Shown here in pieces: positions 1 through 8,005 of a stretch of 44,479 nt of DNA; positions within the stretch are counted from its first letter, which is position 1, and each line of letters starts with the position of its first letter. Below the pieces are notes generated by a model. The model had not been told where the DNA came from. It saw nothing but the letters and a program-made list of their open reading frames with translations, and did not search any database. Position numbers and translations under genes: made by a program. The DNA is taken from NCBI GenBank assembly GCA_024281055.1, contig JAMXLF010000003.1, forward strand, positions 1-44,479. The letters run 5' to 3'. The DNA comes from Geobacteraceae bacterium (GTDB taxonomy: Bacteria > Desulfobacterota > Desulfuromonadia > Geobacterales > Geobacteraceae).

Positions 1-800
1 GCGGGTACATACCCGACGGGAACATCGCCAGGTTCCAGCCGATCAGGAACCTGCAGGACGAGTCGCTTAGAAAAGGGGTGCAGGAGAGCACCAAGCATTC
101 CTGGTATGCGGGGAACGTGACGCGCCATCCCTGGGAGGAAGATACCGTGCCGCACTACACGGATTTTGAGGATGACGGAAAATACTCCTGGGTGAAGGCA
201 CCGACGTTTAAAGGTCGGCCCGCACAGGTAGGCCCGCTGGCCAATGTCCTCTGCATGTACGCCGCGGGGCACGCACCCACCGTAAAATACACGGATAAGG
301 CACTTGCCGCGGTAAGCAGCATGGCGGGAGAGAAAGTACCCTTGACCGCGCTTCACTCGACCATCGGCCGCCACGCAGCGCGGGCCGTGCGCGCGGCGGT
401 CACGTATGAAACCCTCCGGAAGCAATGGCAGGCGCTCATCGACAACATCGGCACCGGAGACACAAAGACCTTCAACCGCCCGGAATTCCCGAAAGGGGAG
501 GTGAGAGGCGTCGGCTTCCACGAGGCGCCGCGGGGCGTGCTTTCCCACTGGATCGTCATAAGAGAAGGGAAGATAAAGAATTACCAGGCCGTTGTCCCTT
601 CCACCTGGAATTCGGGTCCCCGCAACGCAGAGGATGCTCCCGGCCCGTACGAGGCATCTCTTGTCGGGACCCCAGTCGCCGAGCCGGAAAAACCCCTGGA
701 AGTGCTGCGGACTGTGCATTCTTTTGACCCGTGTCTTGCCTGCGCCATCCATGTGGTTGACAGGGAGAACGGTGAAGCCGTCACGGTCAGGGCGCTTTGA
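1..800 (+). CDS. hybC: [NiFe]-hydrogenase large subunit, 3' part (5' end outside window)
   Basis: C-terminal portion of a group 1 uptake-type [NiFe]-hydrogenase large subunit, which carries the Ni-Fe(CN)2CO site where H2 is oxidised. The frame is open from base 3 to the TGA at 798-800, so this gene enters from the left; an internal GTG at 78 is not a credible start because the upstream codons (GYIPDGNIARFQ) continue the protein. The medial motif DPCLACAIHV near the C-terminus is the L2 Cys-X2-Cys-X2-His motif that supplies two of the four nickel thiolates. The residues after that His (VVDRENGEAVTVRAL) match the C-terminal tail removed by the maturation protease, whose gene follows 3 bp later. 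The small subunit and any membrane subunit would lie to the left. In Geobacter this subunit is often called HybL. Family assignment is firm; subgroup is inferred. Confidence 0.93.
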   Translation, partial: GYIPDGNIARFQPIRNLQDESLRKGVQESTKHSWYAGNVTRHPWEEDTVPHYTDFEDDGKYSWVKAPTFKGRPAQVGPLANVLCMYAAGHAPTVKYTDKALAAVSSMAGEKVPLTALHSTIGRHAARAVRAAVTYETLRKQWQALIDNIGTGDTKTFNRPEFPKGEVRGVGFHEAPRGVLSHWIVIREGKIKNYQAVVPSTWNSGPRNAEDAPGPYEASLVGTPVAEPEKPLEVLRTVHSFDPCLACAIHVVDRENGEAVTVRAL

Positions 801-803
801 CCC

Positions 804-1334
804 GTGGAGGAGCGGAGCGCGAATATTCTCGTCCTCGGTGTCGGCAACCTGCTCCTGCAGGATGAGGGGGCAGGGGTGCGGGCACTGGCGAGGTTTCAAC
901 GGAAATACGAGACCCACGAAGGGGTCGATTGCCTCGACGGCGGCACCAGCGGCATGGAGCTCCTGTCCCATATCGAAGGGCGCGACCGCCTCATCATCCT
1001 GGACGTCGTGAAGGGGGGCAGTCCGCCGGGAACCGTCGTCAGGCTCGAAGCGGACGAGGTCCCGGCATTGTTCAGAAAAAAGATTTCCCCCCATCAGCTC
1101 GGTCTTTCCGACCTTCTGGCTGCCGCCTGCTTTTCCGGGAAGATGCCCCGTGAGCTCGTTCTGCTGGGGATAGAGCCCAAAGCGCTCGACACCGGCCTGG
1201 ACATGTCCACGGAGGTGGAAGGCTGCATGGAAACCGTGGCGGATATGGTGGCAGATGAACTGCTCTCTTGCGGCGTCACCGTGAGGGCGAGAACGACCAT
1301 GCCGGGAGATGGAGGCGCGCGCTGCCCGGCGTGA
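804..1334 (+). CDS. hybD: Hydrogenase maturation endopeptidase (HybD/HyaD family)
   Basis: Nickel-dependent aspartic-type protease that clips the C-terminal tail of the large subunit once the Ni-Fe centre is inserted. The 176-residue product shows the family hallmarks: GVGNLLLQDEGAGV at the N-terminus with the metal-binding Glu, DGGTSG near residue 45, the metal-ligand His in the HQLGLSD motif, and the GIEP motif. GTG at 804 is the likely start; it begins 3 bp after the large-subunit stop, so the two are probably translationally coupled. The C-terminal 15 or so residues (ARTTMPGDGGARCPA) look like an unconserved extension. The target specificity for the adjacent large subunit is inferred from position. 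Confidence 0.93.
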   Translation: MEERSANILVLGVGNLLLQDEGAGVRALARFQRKYETHEGVDCLDGGTSGMELLSHIEGRDRLIILDVVKGGSPPGTVVRLEADEVPALFRKKISPHQLGLSDLLAAACFSGKMPRELVLLGIEPKALDTGLDMSTEVEGCMETVADMVADELLSCGVTVRARTTMPGDGGARCPA

Positions 1335-1592
1335 CCTGGGTGCATGCGCGCCCTTCCTGTGTACCACCACTTCACAAAGATCTCCATGTAGTGTCGGCAT
1401 CCCTCTGGATTGAAGACGTCATACTGCGGGGAACCCCCAGTTCCCGTGGATATATTTCGCTGCGGGCGGACTATCGGGGCGGGAGCTCTCGTTGATATTG
1501 ACGGGGAAGACGGTAACATAGTATGGTGAAGCAACGAGGTCTGTTGCGAGTTCTGACGTCGGCAATTCCCTTGTTTCAGCCGGAGTACTTCG

Positions 1593-1925
1593 GTGCACGA
1601 GCTCTCCATAACCCAAAGCGTGGTGGATATCTGCCAGCAGCACGCCGCTGGCCGGCGCGTCAGCGCGGTTGTCCTGGAGATAGGTGAGCTCTCCGGTGTG
1701 GTGCCGGAGGCGGTGGAGTTCTGCTTCGAGGCTTGTGTCCAGGGGACACTCCTGGAAGGAGCGGCCCTCACCATCGAGCGGATCCAGGGACGGGGATCCT
1801 GCGCCGGCTGTGGCGCTGAATTCCCGGTCAGCGCCTATTACGACCCATGTCCCTCCTGCGGTGGCCACGGTATCGCCATTTCCGCGGGAGAAGAGTTGCG
1901 GGTCAAGGAACTGGAGGTAGAATAA
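1593..1925 (+). CDS. hypA: HypA, hydrogenase nickel-insertion metallochaperone
   Basis: Small zinc protein that works with HypB to deliver Ni2+ to the hydrogenase large-subunit precursor. The 110-residue product starts MHELSITQSVV, in which His2 and the N-terminal amine are nickel ligands in the family, and carries two CXXC pairs (CAGC and CPSC near residues 74-91) that form the structural zinc site. The start is GTG at 1593, fixed by the invariant MHE start. It follows a 258-bp spacer after the protease gene and is followed within 5 bp by hypB, so hypA begins the hyp gene block. Length is normal. Confidence 0.95.
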   Translation: MHELSITQSVVDICQQHAAGRRVSAVVLEIGELSGVVPEAVEFCFEACVQGTLLEGAALTIERIQGRGSCAGCGAEFPVSAYYDPCPSCGGHGIAISAGEELRVKELEVE

Positions 1926-1930
1926 GAATC

Positions 1931-2707
1931 ATGTGTACCACGTGCGGCTGCGACGACGATCATAAGCACGATCATCCCCATGACCACGGGGATGACCACC
2001 GGCACACGCACCATCACCACCATGGGGAAGGTGAAAACCGGGAGGCGAAGCGGCTTGCGGTGGAGACGGACATCCTCGCCCGCAACAACCGGCTGGCCGC
2101 CGAAAACCGGGCAATGTTCGCCCGGCACGGTGTTTTCGTCCTGAATCTCGTCAGCTCCCCCGGCTCGGGCAAAACTACCATCCTGGAACGGACCCTCGGG
2201 GACCTGGGGGGGAAATTTTGCTGCGCGGTGATCGAGGGGGACCAGCAGACCGACAACGACGCGCAGCGGATCGCCGCCACCGGCGTGCCGGTCACGCAGA
2301 TCAACACCGGCGCCGGCTGTCACCTCGATGCCCACATGGTCTGCCACGGGGTGGAGTCGTTCGACCTCCACGCCCTCGACCTTCTCCTTATCGAGAACGT
2401 CGGCAACCTGGTCTGTCCCGCCTCCTTCGACCTGGGGGAGAATCACAAGGTGGTGGTCCTCTCGGTGACCGAGGGGGAAGACAAGCCCCTCAAGTATCCC
2501 CAGATGTTCCGGGCCGCCGATGTCATGCTCCTTAACAAGACCGACCTTCTTCCCCACGTTGAGTTCGACGTGGCGGCGTGCCGGGAGATGGCCCGCCGGG
2601 TCAACCCGGCGATCACCATCTTCGAGGTGTCCGGCCGGACCGGAGCGGGGATGGCCGCCTGGTACGACTGGCTGGCCGAGAGGATGCGAGCGGTTACCGA
2701 GGATTGA
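1931..2707 (+). CDS. hypB: HypB, GTPase nickel chaperone with histidine-rich N-terminus
   Basis: GTP-hydrolysing nickel metallochaperone acting with HypA in the cytoplasm. ATG at 1931 is chosen because it yields the N-terminal CXXCXC motif (MCTTCGC), the high-affinity nickel site of many HypB proteins; the open frame extends further upstream but overlaps hypA. Residues 11-31 contain 12 histidines, a nickel-storage stretch. The Walker A loop SSPGSGKT lies at about 75-82, followed by the GAGCHLDAHM motif with the conserved metal-binding Cys/His, and NKTDLL as the guanine-specificity motif. At 258 residues it is a normal length for a His-rich HypB. Both the Cys motif and the His tract are present, suggesting both delivery and storage roles. 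Confidence 0.95.
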   Translation: MCTTCGCDDDHKHDHPHDHGDDHRHTHHHHHGEGENREAKRLAVETDILARNNRLAAENRAMFARHGVFVLNLVSSPGSGKTTILERTLGDLGGKFCCAVIEGDQQTDNDAQRIAATGVPVTQINTGAGCHLDAHMVCHGVESFDLHALDLLLIENVGNLVCPASFDLGENHKVVVLSVTEGEDKPLKYPQMFRAADVMLLNKTDLLPHVEFDVAACREMARRVNPAITIFEVSGRTGAGMAAWYDWLAERMRAVTED

Positions 2708-2717
2708 GGAGAATAAT

Positions 2718-2790
2718 CGTTCGACGTTCGGTGTTCGACGTTCGACGTTAAAACCTTGAACCTCGAACCTCGAACGTCGAACTTCGAACG
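2718..2790 (+). repeat. Heptad-repeat hairpin A (hypB-hypF junction)
   Basis: Imperfect inverted repeat built from 7-nt units. Left arm 2718-2749 is about 4.5 copies of CGTTCGA-type heptads. The loop is 2750-2757. Right arm 2758-2790 is GAACCTC, GAACCTC, GAACGTC, GAACTTC, GAACG. Pairing the arms by eye gives about 27 of 32 matches, with mismatches confined to the two or three middle bases of each heptad. It ends 3 nt before a GGGGG ribosome-binding site. It is one of six such structures in the window. Confidence 0.85.
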
Positions 2791-5101
2791 AATAGGGGGT
2801 TCTATCAGGCGCACCAGGCTGGAAATCGCCGGGATCGTGCAAGGAGTGGGGTTCCGCCCCTTTGTTTACCGGCTCGCGCAGCGCCACCGGCTGAGCGGCT
2901 GGGTTCGCAACACCCCCGCCGGCGTCATTGTCGAGGCCCAGGGGGAGGATGCCCCGCTGGCCGATTTCATGCGCGCAATTACGGCGGAGGCGCCTCCCCT
3001 GGCAGTCATCGCCGCTATTTGCAGCGAAGATATCCCGCCGGTAGCTGGGGAGGGATTCGAGATTATTGCCAGCGGCGGAGGTGCCGGGGTCATCCAGGTT
3101 GCCCCCGACTGCGACGTCTGCCCCGACTGCCTCGCGGAGCTCTTTGACCCTGCCGACCGGCGCTTCCGCTATCCCTTCATTACCTGCACCAACTGCGGTC
3201 CCCGCTACTCGATCATCACCGGCATCCCCTACGACCGTCCCTTCACGACTATGGCCCGCTTCCCCATGTGCCCCGCATGCCGCGCCGAGTACGAGGATCC
3301 GGGAAACCGCCGTTTCCACGCCCAGCCCATCGCCTGCCCGGAATGCGGCCCGCGGCTCGCGTTCACCGATGCCGCCGGGAACGAGATGGCCGGGGAGCCG
3401 CTGGCCTTAGCGGTCGAGCTCCTGCGCGCCGGAAAGATCGTGGCGGTCAAAGGGATCGGCGGCTATCACCTGGCGGTTGACGCCGGCAACGACCGGGCAG
3501 TGGGGGCGCTGCGCCGCCGCAAGAAGCGCGACGAGAAACCCTTTGCCCTGATGGCCCCCGACCTTGAGGCGATCCGCGCTTTCGCCCAGCTGGACGCCAT
3601 CGCCGAGCGCCTCCTGGAGGGGCCCGAGCGACCCATCGTCCTCGTCGAAAAACGGGACCGGACCCAAATGGGCCTAAAGGGACGAGGGACCGGGGATCCG
3701 CACATCTCCCCCCAGGTCGCCCCGGCCAACGGCTACTTCGGGGTGATGCTCCCCTCCTCGCCGCTCCACCACCTGCTGCTGCGGGAGAACTTCGCCGCCC
3801 TCGTCATGACGAGCGGCAACCTCTCCGACGAGCCGATCGCCTACCGGGACGCCGAGGCGCGGGAACGGCTCGCGGGGATCGCCGACGCCTTCCTCTGCCA
3901 CGACCGGGAGATCCATACCCGCTGCGACGATTCGGTGATACGGGTGTTCAGGGGCAACCCCCTGTTCCTGCGCCGCTCCCGGGGCTACGTGCCGCGGGGG
4001 ATTACGCTCTCTGCTCCGCAGCGAAGCGTGCTGGCCGTGGGGGCGGAGCTGAAAGGGGCGGTGTGCCTGACGCGGGGTGAGTACGCCTTCCTCTCCCAAC
4101 ACATCGGCGACCTGAAGAACCCTGCCACCCTCCGCTCCTTGGAGGAGACGGCCGCCCACTTGGGACGGATCCTCGAGATCCGGCCCGAGCTCGTGGCCCA
4201 CGATCTTCACCCCGACTACCTTTCCACCCGGGCGGCCGCCGGCATGGGGCTGCCGCAGGTGGCTGTCCAGCACCATCACGCCCATATGGCCGCCTGCATG
4301 GCCGAGAATCGCCTCGCGGGGGAGGTGCTCGGCGTCATCTTCGACGGGACCGGCTATGGGCCGGACGGAACAGTCTGGGGTGGAGAGTTCCTCCTCGGGG
4401 GGTATGCCGGCTACCGGCGGGTCGGCCATCTCGACCTGGTTCCGCTCCCCGGCGGGGACGCGGCAATCAGGGAGCCGTTTCGCATGGCCATCGCCTGGCT
4501 CCACCGGACCTTCGGCGCTGCGCTCTTCGATCTCGACCTTCCGTGCCTGGCTGAGGTGGCCGACCGGAAGCGGGAGATTTACCTCCGCATGATCGAGCGG
4601 GGGATCAACTCTCCCCCCACCTCCAGCTGCGGCCGGCTCTTCGACGCCGTGGCCGCCCTCCTCGGGGTGCGGAACCGGGTGAGCTACGAGGGGCAGGCGG
4701 CCATCGAGCTGGAAGCTCTGGCAGAAGAGGGTGGGGAGGCCGGGGCCTATCCCTACGTCCTCGTGACGACGGGGGGGGGGACGGTGGTCGATGTCCGGTC
4801 GATGCTCCGGGCCATCGTCGAGGACCTGGCCGGGGACGAGCCGAAGGCATTCATCGCCCGGCGTTTCCACGCCACGGTCGCGCGGGCGGCGGCTGATGTC
4901 TGCGGCAAGGTGCGCGCCGCCTGCGGTGTCGACCAGGTGGTCCTCTCCGGCGGGGTCTTCCAGAACCGGCTCCTCTCCGAGGAACTGGCCGGGCTCTTGG
5001 AGGCGGCGGGGTTTCAGGTTTTTGTGCATCGGCTGGTGCCGCCGAATGATGGGGGAATAGCGCTGGGGCAGGCGGTGATTGCGGGGCATGCATTTTCCTA
5101 G
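2756..5101 (+). CDS. hypF: HypF, carbamoyltransferase for hydrogenase CN ligand synthesis
   Basis: Transfers the carbamoyl group of carbamoyl phosphate, via carbamoyl-AMP, to the C-terminal cysteine of HypE, the first step in making the Fe cyanide ligands. Domains in order: acylphosphatase (EIAGIVQGVGFRPFVYRL, residues 23-40), two zinc-finger-like segments (CDVCPDCLAEL and CTNCGPRYS, then CPACRAEY and CPECGPRL), a YrdC-like domain (KIVAVKGIGGYHLAVDA), and a Kae1-like C-terminal domain with HHHAHMAACM and the nucleotide site FDGTGYGPDGTVWGGE. Length about 765-781 residues is normal. The start is uncertain: the only standard in-frame start upstream of the first domain is TTG at 2756, inside the repeat. 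Comparison with other HypF proteins (start MRR..LEI.G) and the AGGGGG at 2794-2799 point to ATC at 2804 as the real initiation site or a mutated ATG. Confidence 0.93.
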   Translation: MNLEPRTSNFERIGGSIRRTRLEIAGIVQGVGFRPFVYRLAQRHRLSGWVRNTPAGVIVEAQGEDAPLADFMRAITAEAPPLAVIAAICSEDIPPVAGEGFEIIASGGGAGVIQVAPDCDVCPDCLAELFDPADRRFRYPFITCTNCGPRYSIITGIPYDRPFTTMARFPMCPACRAEYEDPGNRRFHAQPIACPECGPRLAFTDAAGNEMAGEPLALAVELLRAGKIVAVKGIGGYHLAVDAGNDRAVGALRRRKKRDEKPFALMAPDLEAIRAFAQLDAIAERLLEGPERPIVLVEKRDRTQMGLKGRGTGDPHISPQVAPANGYFGVMLPSSPLHHLLLRENFAALVMTSGNLSDEPIAYRDAEARERLAGIADAFLCHDREIHTRCDDSVIRVFRGNPLFLRRSRGYVPRGITLSAPQRSVLAVGAELKGAVCLTRGEYAFLSQHIGDLKNPATLRSLEETAAHLGRILEIRPELVAHDLHPDYLSTRAAAGMGLPQVAVQHHHAHMAACMAENRLAGEVLGVIFDGTGYGPDGTVWGGEFLLGGYAGYRRVGHLDLVPLPGGDAAIREPFRMAIAWLHRTFGAALFDLDLPCLAEVADRKREIYLRMIERGINSPPTSSCGRLFDAVAALLGVRNRVSYEGQAAIELEALAEEGGEAGAYPYVLVTTGGGTVVDVRSMLRAIVEDLAGDEPKAFIARRFHATVARAAADVCGKVRAACGVDQVVLSGGVFQNRLLSEELAGLLEAAGFQVFVHRLVPPNDGGIALGQAVIAGHAFS

Positions 5102-5103
5102 CA

Positions 5104-5199
5104 GCAAATTCCAAATTACAAGCTCCAAATCCCAAATTCAAACATTGACATCGAACATTCGTATTGTTTGGAATTTGTAATTTAGAGATTTGGAATTTT
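5104..5199 (+). repeat. Heptad-repeat hairpin B (hypF-hypC junction)
   Basis: Same architecture as the other heptad hairpins but a different, AT-rich heptad: left arm about 5105-5141 is built on CCAAATT-type units, right arm about 5165-5199 on TTTGGAA and TTTGTAA units. The central 23 nt also contain a partial GAACATT unit. The right arm ends just before the hypC ribosome-binding site AAGGGG (5201-5206). Confidence 0.75.
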
Positions 5200-5214
5200 A
5201 AAGGGGTAACAAGT

Positions 5215-5445
5215 ATGTGTCTTGGTGTACCGATGCGGGTGGTGGGTATTGATGGGGCGAACATCGTCGCCGAGATCGACGGGGTGCGGCGCGCGGCGAG
5301 CCTGATGATTCTCGACGAGGAGGTGCGGGAGGGGGATTACGTCATCGTCCATGCCGGGTTCGCCATCGCCCGGCTCGACGAGGCCGAGGCGGAGGAAACA
5401 CTGCGGCTGATGCGGGAGGCCTTTTCCGAAGCAGACATGGGGTGA
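5215..5445 (+). CDS. hypC: HypC, hydrogenase assembly chaperone
   Basis: Small chaperone that binds iron with HypD, carries the Fe(CN)2CO unit and escorts the hydrogenase large-subunit precursor. The start at ATG 5215 is fixed by the invariant MCLGVPM, in which Cys2 is the iron/precursor-binding residue; the open frame extends 51 bp upstream into the repeat but that part is not HypC. Product 76 residues, a typical length, with the OB-fold core (VVGIDGANIVAEIDGVRR, then GDYVIVHAGFAIARLDEAEA). It lies between two repeat hairpins inside the hyp operon. Confidence 0.95.
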   Translation: MCLGVPMRVVGIDGANIVAEIDGVRRAASLMILDEEVREGDYVIVHAGFAIARLDEAEAEETLRLMREAFSEADMG

Positions 5446-5500
5446 GATTCCGCGAGACGTGATCTCTCGCATTCAAGCGTCTCACGTCTTACGTCTTACG
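5443..5500 (+). repeat. Heptad-repeat hairpin C (hypC-hypD junction), degenerate
   Basis: Right arm 5479-5499 is a clear run of GTCTCAC, GTCTTAC, GTCTTAC. The left arm, about 5451-5464 (CGCGAGA, CGTGATC), pairs only partly with it. The element starts at the hypC stop codon and ends at the GAGG ribosome-binding site of hypD. The same heptad sequence recurs in hairpin F at 29545-29608. Confidence 0.6.
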
Positions 5501-5508
5501 AGGTAATC

Positions 5509-6600
5509 ATGAACTACATGGACGAATTCCGCGACCGGGAGGTGGTGCGCGGCCTTGCAGCGCGGATCGGGGAGCTGGCGGCCGGAAGGACGCGGCCGCT
5601 CACCTTCATGGAGGTATGCGGCACCCACACCATGGCCATCTACCAGTACGGGCTCCGGAGCCTTCTCCCGCCGCAGGTGCGGCTCATCTCCGGCCCTGGC
5701 TGCCCGGTCTGCGTCACTCCCAACGGCTACCTGGACCGGGCCGTGGCCCTGGCGCGGCTGCCGGGCACCACCATCGCCACCTTCGGCGACATGGTGCGGG
5801 TGCCTGGCTCCTCCTCTTCTCTCATGGAGGAGCGGGCCCGCGGGGCGGAAATCCGCGTGGTCTACTCCCCCCTCGACGCCGTTGCCTTGGCGGAGCGGCA
5901 GCCGGAGCGACGAGTGGTCTTCCTCGGGGTCGGCTTCGAGACCACTGCCCCGGCCGTGGCCGGGAGCATCCTCGCCGCCCGGGAGCGAGGGCTTGCGAAC
6001 TACTTCGTCCTCGCCGCCCACAAGACGATCCCCATCCCCATGGAGGTCCTCTCCGCCGACCCGGAGCTGGGGATCGACGGCTACCTCTGTCCGGCCCACG
6101 TGAGCGCCGTCATCGGAGCCGGCGCCTACCGGCGGCTGGCCGAGGAGCGGAGGGTGCCGTGCGTGGTGACCGGGTTCGAGCCGGCCGACGTGATGCAGGG
6201 GGTGGCGATGCTCGTCCGCCAGGCGGTGGCCGGCGAGAGCCGGGTGGAGATCCAGTACCGCCGCGTCGTGAAGCCGGAGGGGAACCCGAAGGCCCAGGCG
6301 GTGCTCGCCGAGGTCTTTACTCCCTGCGATACGGCCTGGCGGGGGATCGGCGTCATCCCCAGGAGCGGCCTCGCCATCAGGGAGGAGTACGCCTCCTTCG
6401 ATGCGGAAAAGGCTATTCCCGTTGAGGTGGAAACGCCGCGGGAGCACCCGGGGTGCCGCTGCGGCGAGATCCTCAGGGGGAAGGTCTCACCCTTCGACTG
6501 TCCCCTCTTCGCCACCGTCTGCACGCCGGAAAGCCCGGTGGGGGCGTGTATGGTGTCGAGCGAAGGGACCTGCGCCGCAGCTTATAAGTATGGGAGATAG
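5509..6600 (+). CDS. hypD: HypD, Fe(CN)2CO assembly scaffold
   Basis: [4Fe-4S] protein that forms the HypCD complex on which the Fe(CN)2CO unit is built. The 363-residue product contains the family motifs MEVCGTHTM (residues 34-42), SGPGCPVCVTP, TFGDMVRVPGS, GFETTAPA and FVLAAHKTIP, and the C-terminal cysteine region (HPGCRCGEILRG, FDCPLF, CTPESPVGACMVSSEGTCAA) that holds the cluster. ATG at 5509 follows GAGG at the end of hairpin C with an 8-nt gap. Length is typical. Confidence 0.95.
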   Translation: MNYMDEFRDREVVRGLAARIGELAAGRTRPLTFMEVCGTHTMAIYQYGLRSLLPPQVRLISGPGCPVCVTPNGYLDRAVALARLPGTTIATFGDMVRVPGSSSSLMEERARGAEIRVVYSPLDAVALAERQPERRVVFLGVGFETTAPAVAGSILAARERGLANYFVLAAHKTIPIPMEVLSADPELGIDGYLCPAHVSAVIGAGAYRRLAEERRVPCVVTGFEPADVMQGVAMLVRQAVAGESRVEIQYRRVVKPEGNPKAQAVLAEVFTPCDTAWRGIGVIPRSGLAIREEYASFDAEKAIPVEVETPREHPGCRCGEILRGKVSPFDCPLFATVCTPESPVGACMVSSEGTCAAAYKYGR

Positions 6601-6604
6601 AAAT

Positions 6605-6686
6605 TAACCCCTCCTGTCCTCCCCTTAATTTAAGGGGAGGGACTTGAGTTCCCCCTCTTAAGGTAAGAGGGGGACAGGGGGAGTTA
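6605..6686. repeat. Three-way-junction palindromic repeat between hypD and hypE
   Basis: Two perfect hairpins stand side by side: CCTCCCCTTAA at 6618-6628 with TTAAGGGGAGG at 6630-6640, and CCCCCTCTTA at 6651-6660 with TAAGAGGGGG at 6664-6673. Their flanks (about 6605-6619 and 6671-6685) can also pair, about 12 of 14 positions, giving a cloverleaf-like fold. There is no T-run that would make it a normal terminator. Confidence 0.7.
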
Positions 6687-6700
6687 TACAGAAAAACCAA

Positions 6701-6838
6701 CCGGCTTCGGGAAACGTTCCAGCTGTGGTGGTGCGCAAGGAGCGGGGCGCGAGGCGTAGTACCCGCGGGCATAAACAGCGCTACGTTGAGCGTCACGCGA
6801 CGCGGCACAACGCCGCAGATGGACGTTTGCCGGAGCCG
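6701..6838. repeat. Core-conserved palindromic element 4
   Basis: Imperfect terminal arms (6701-6720 and 6821-6838, cggcttcgggaaacgttcc against the reverse complement of the right end) enclose a core with GCGTAG at 6754-6759 and GCTACG at 6780-6785. The core loop is longer than in the other members and holds CCGCGGG. It sits directly upstream of the hypE ribosome-binding site. The same GCGTAG...CTACGC core occurs at 8060-8076 and 24100-24115. Confidence 0.6.
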
Positions 6839-6852
6839 TCTTAGGAGGGAAA

Positions 6853-7863
6853 TTGGATAAAGACCTCATACTCTTGGGCCACGGCAGCGGTGGGACTCTC
6901 TCCCACCAGCTCCTGGACGACCTCATCGTCCCCACCCTCTCCGGCATTCCTCCCGCCGAGCAGAACGACGCCGCGGTCCTCGTCATGGAGGGGCGGCGGC
7001 TCGCCTTCACCACCGACGCCTACGTGGTCGACCCGGTCTTCTTTCCCGGCGGGAACATCGGGAGCCTCGCGGTGAACGGCACGGTGAACGACCTGGCGAT
7101 GATGGGGGCGCGGCCGCTCTTTCTCTCCGCAGCCCTGATTGTTGAGGAGGGGTTCTCCCGGGAGGAGCTGGCCGGGATCCTCCGGACCATGCGGGAGGCG
7201 GCCGACCGGGCCCACGTGCGGATAGTCACCGGTGACACCAAGGTGGTGCCGCGGGGGAAGGCGGACCGGATCTTCATTACCACCTCGGGGGTGGGGATTT
7301 TGGAGCACGACCTGGAGATCGCCGGAAACGGGGCGCGGCCGGGGGACAAGGTGATCGTTAGCGGCACCATCGGCGACCACGGCATCGCCGTCCTTGCCGC
7401 GCGGGAGGGGCTGGAGCTTGAAACCGCGATCCGCAGCGACTGCGCCCCGCTGAACGGGCTGGTGACGGAAATGCTCCAGGAGGGGGAGGCGATCCACGTG
7501 CTGCGCGACCCGACCCGCGGCGGGGTGGCCACCACCCTCAAGGAAATCGCCCGCCAGTCGCAGGTCGGCATCACCCTGCGGGAAGAGGCGCTTCCGTTCG
7601 ACCCCGCGGTGCAGGGGGTCTGCGCCATCCTCGGCCTTGACCCGCTCTACGTGGCGAACGAGGGGAAACTCCTGGCGGTGGTCGCCCCGGAGCGGGCAGA
7701 GGGAATCCTGGCGCGGATGCGGGAGCATCCCCTTGGCAGCTCTGCGGCCATCATCGGCGAGGTGACCGGCGAGGCCGCCGGCCGGGTGGAGCTGGAGACG
7801 GTGGTCGGGGGGAGGAGGGGGGTTGAAATGCTGGCGGGGGAGCAACTGCCCCGCATCTGCTAG
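6853..7863 (+). CDS. hypE: HypE, carbamoyl-dehydratase of hydrogenase maturation
   Basis: PurM-like ATPase that accepts the carbamoyl group from HypF on its C-terminal cysteine and dehydrates it to a thiocyanate, the source of the CN ligands. The 336-residue product ends in PRIC, the required C-terminal Cys. The N-terminus has GHGSGGTLSHQLLDD, followed by the ATP-site motifs TTDAYVVDP, NGTVNDLAMMGA, GDTKVVPRG and DPTRGGVATTL. The start is TTG at 6853, preceded by AGGAGGG at 6843-6849; no better start fits the conserved N-terminus. It completes the hypABFCDE set. Confidence 0.95.
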   Translation: MDKDLILLGHGSGGTLSHQLLDDLIVPTLSGIPPAEQNDAAVLVMEGRRLAFTTDAYVVDPVFFPGGNIGSLAVNGTVNDLAMMGARPLFLSAALIVEEGFSREELAGILRTMREAADRAHVRIVTGDTKVVPRGKADRIFITTSGVGILEHDLEIAGNGARPGDKVIVSGTIGDHGIAVLAAREGLELETAIRSDCAPLNGLVTEMLQEGEAIHVLRDPTRGGVATTLKEIARQSQVGITLREEALPFDPAVQGVCAILGLDPLYVANEGKLLAVVAPERAEGILARMREHPLGSSAAIIGEVTGEAAGRVELETVVGGRRGVEMLAGEQLPRIC

Positions 7864-8005
7864 CAGGCTGTTGAAAAACTACTGCGGGGCCGGTCTGCGG
7901 TGTTGCCGCTCGCTCAAAAGCTCAACGTACCTATGGGTACGCCTCGCTTCCTCGCTCGCTTGCGCCCTGCATCCCGGCCTCCTCATGACGTTTTTCAACA
8001 GCCTG
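7864..8005. repeat. Core-conserved palindromic element 1 (MITE-like)
   Basis: Perfect 16-bp terminal inverted repeat: CAGGCTGTTGAAAAAC at 7864-7879 and its complement at 7990-8005. The interior carries a small palindrome (CGTACCTATGGGTACG, about 7926-7941) followed by CCTCGCT. No ORF is contained. It begins 1 bp after the hypE stop codon and abuts the next element without a spacer. The stretch 7864-8193 holds no gene, only these two elements and a short AT-rich tail. Confidence 0.8.

Noticed and set aside
2718-2790. CRISPR-like repeat array
   Set aside because: Units are 7 nt with no spacers between them, arranged as two complementary arms; no cas genes.
1838-3319. 493-codon open frame on the minus strand over hypB/hypF
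   Set aside because: Antisense to well-conserved hyp genes; low-complexity composition typical of shadows in GC-rich coding DNA.
3674-5128. 484-codon minus-strand frame opposite hypF
   Set aside because: No recognisable domain; the hypF motifs on the plus strand explain the region.
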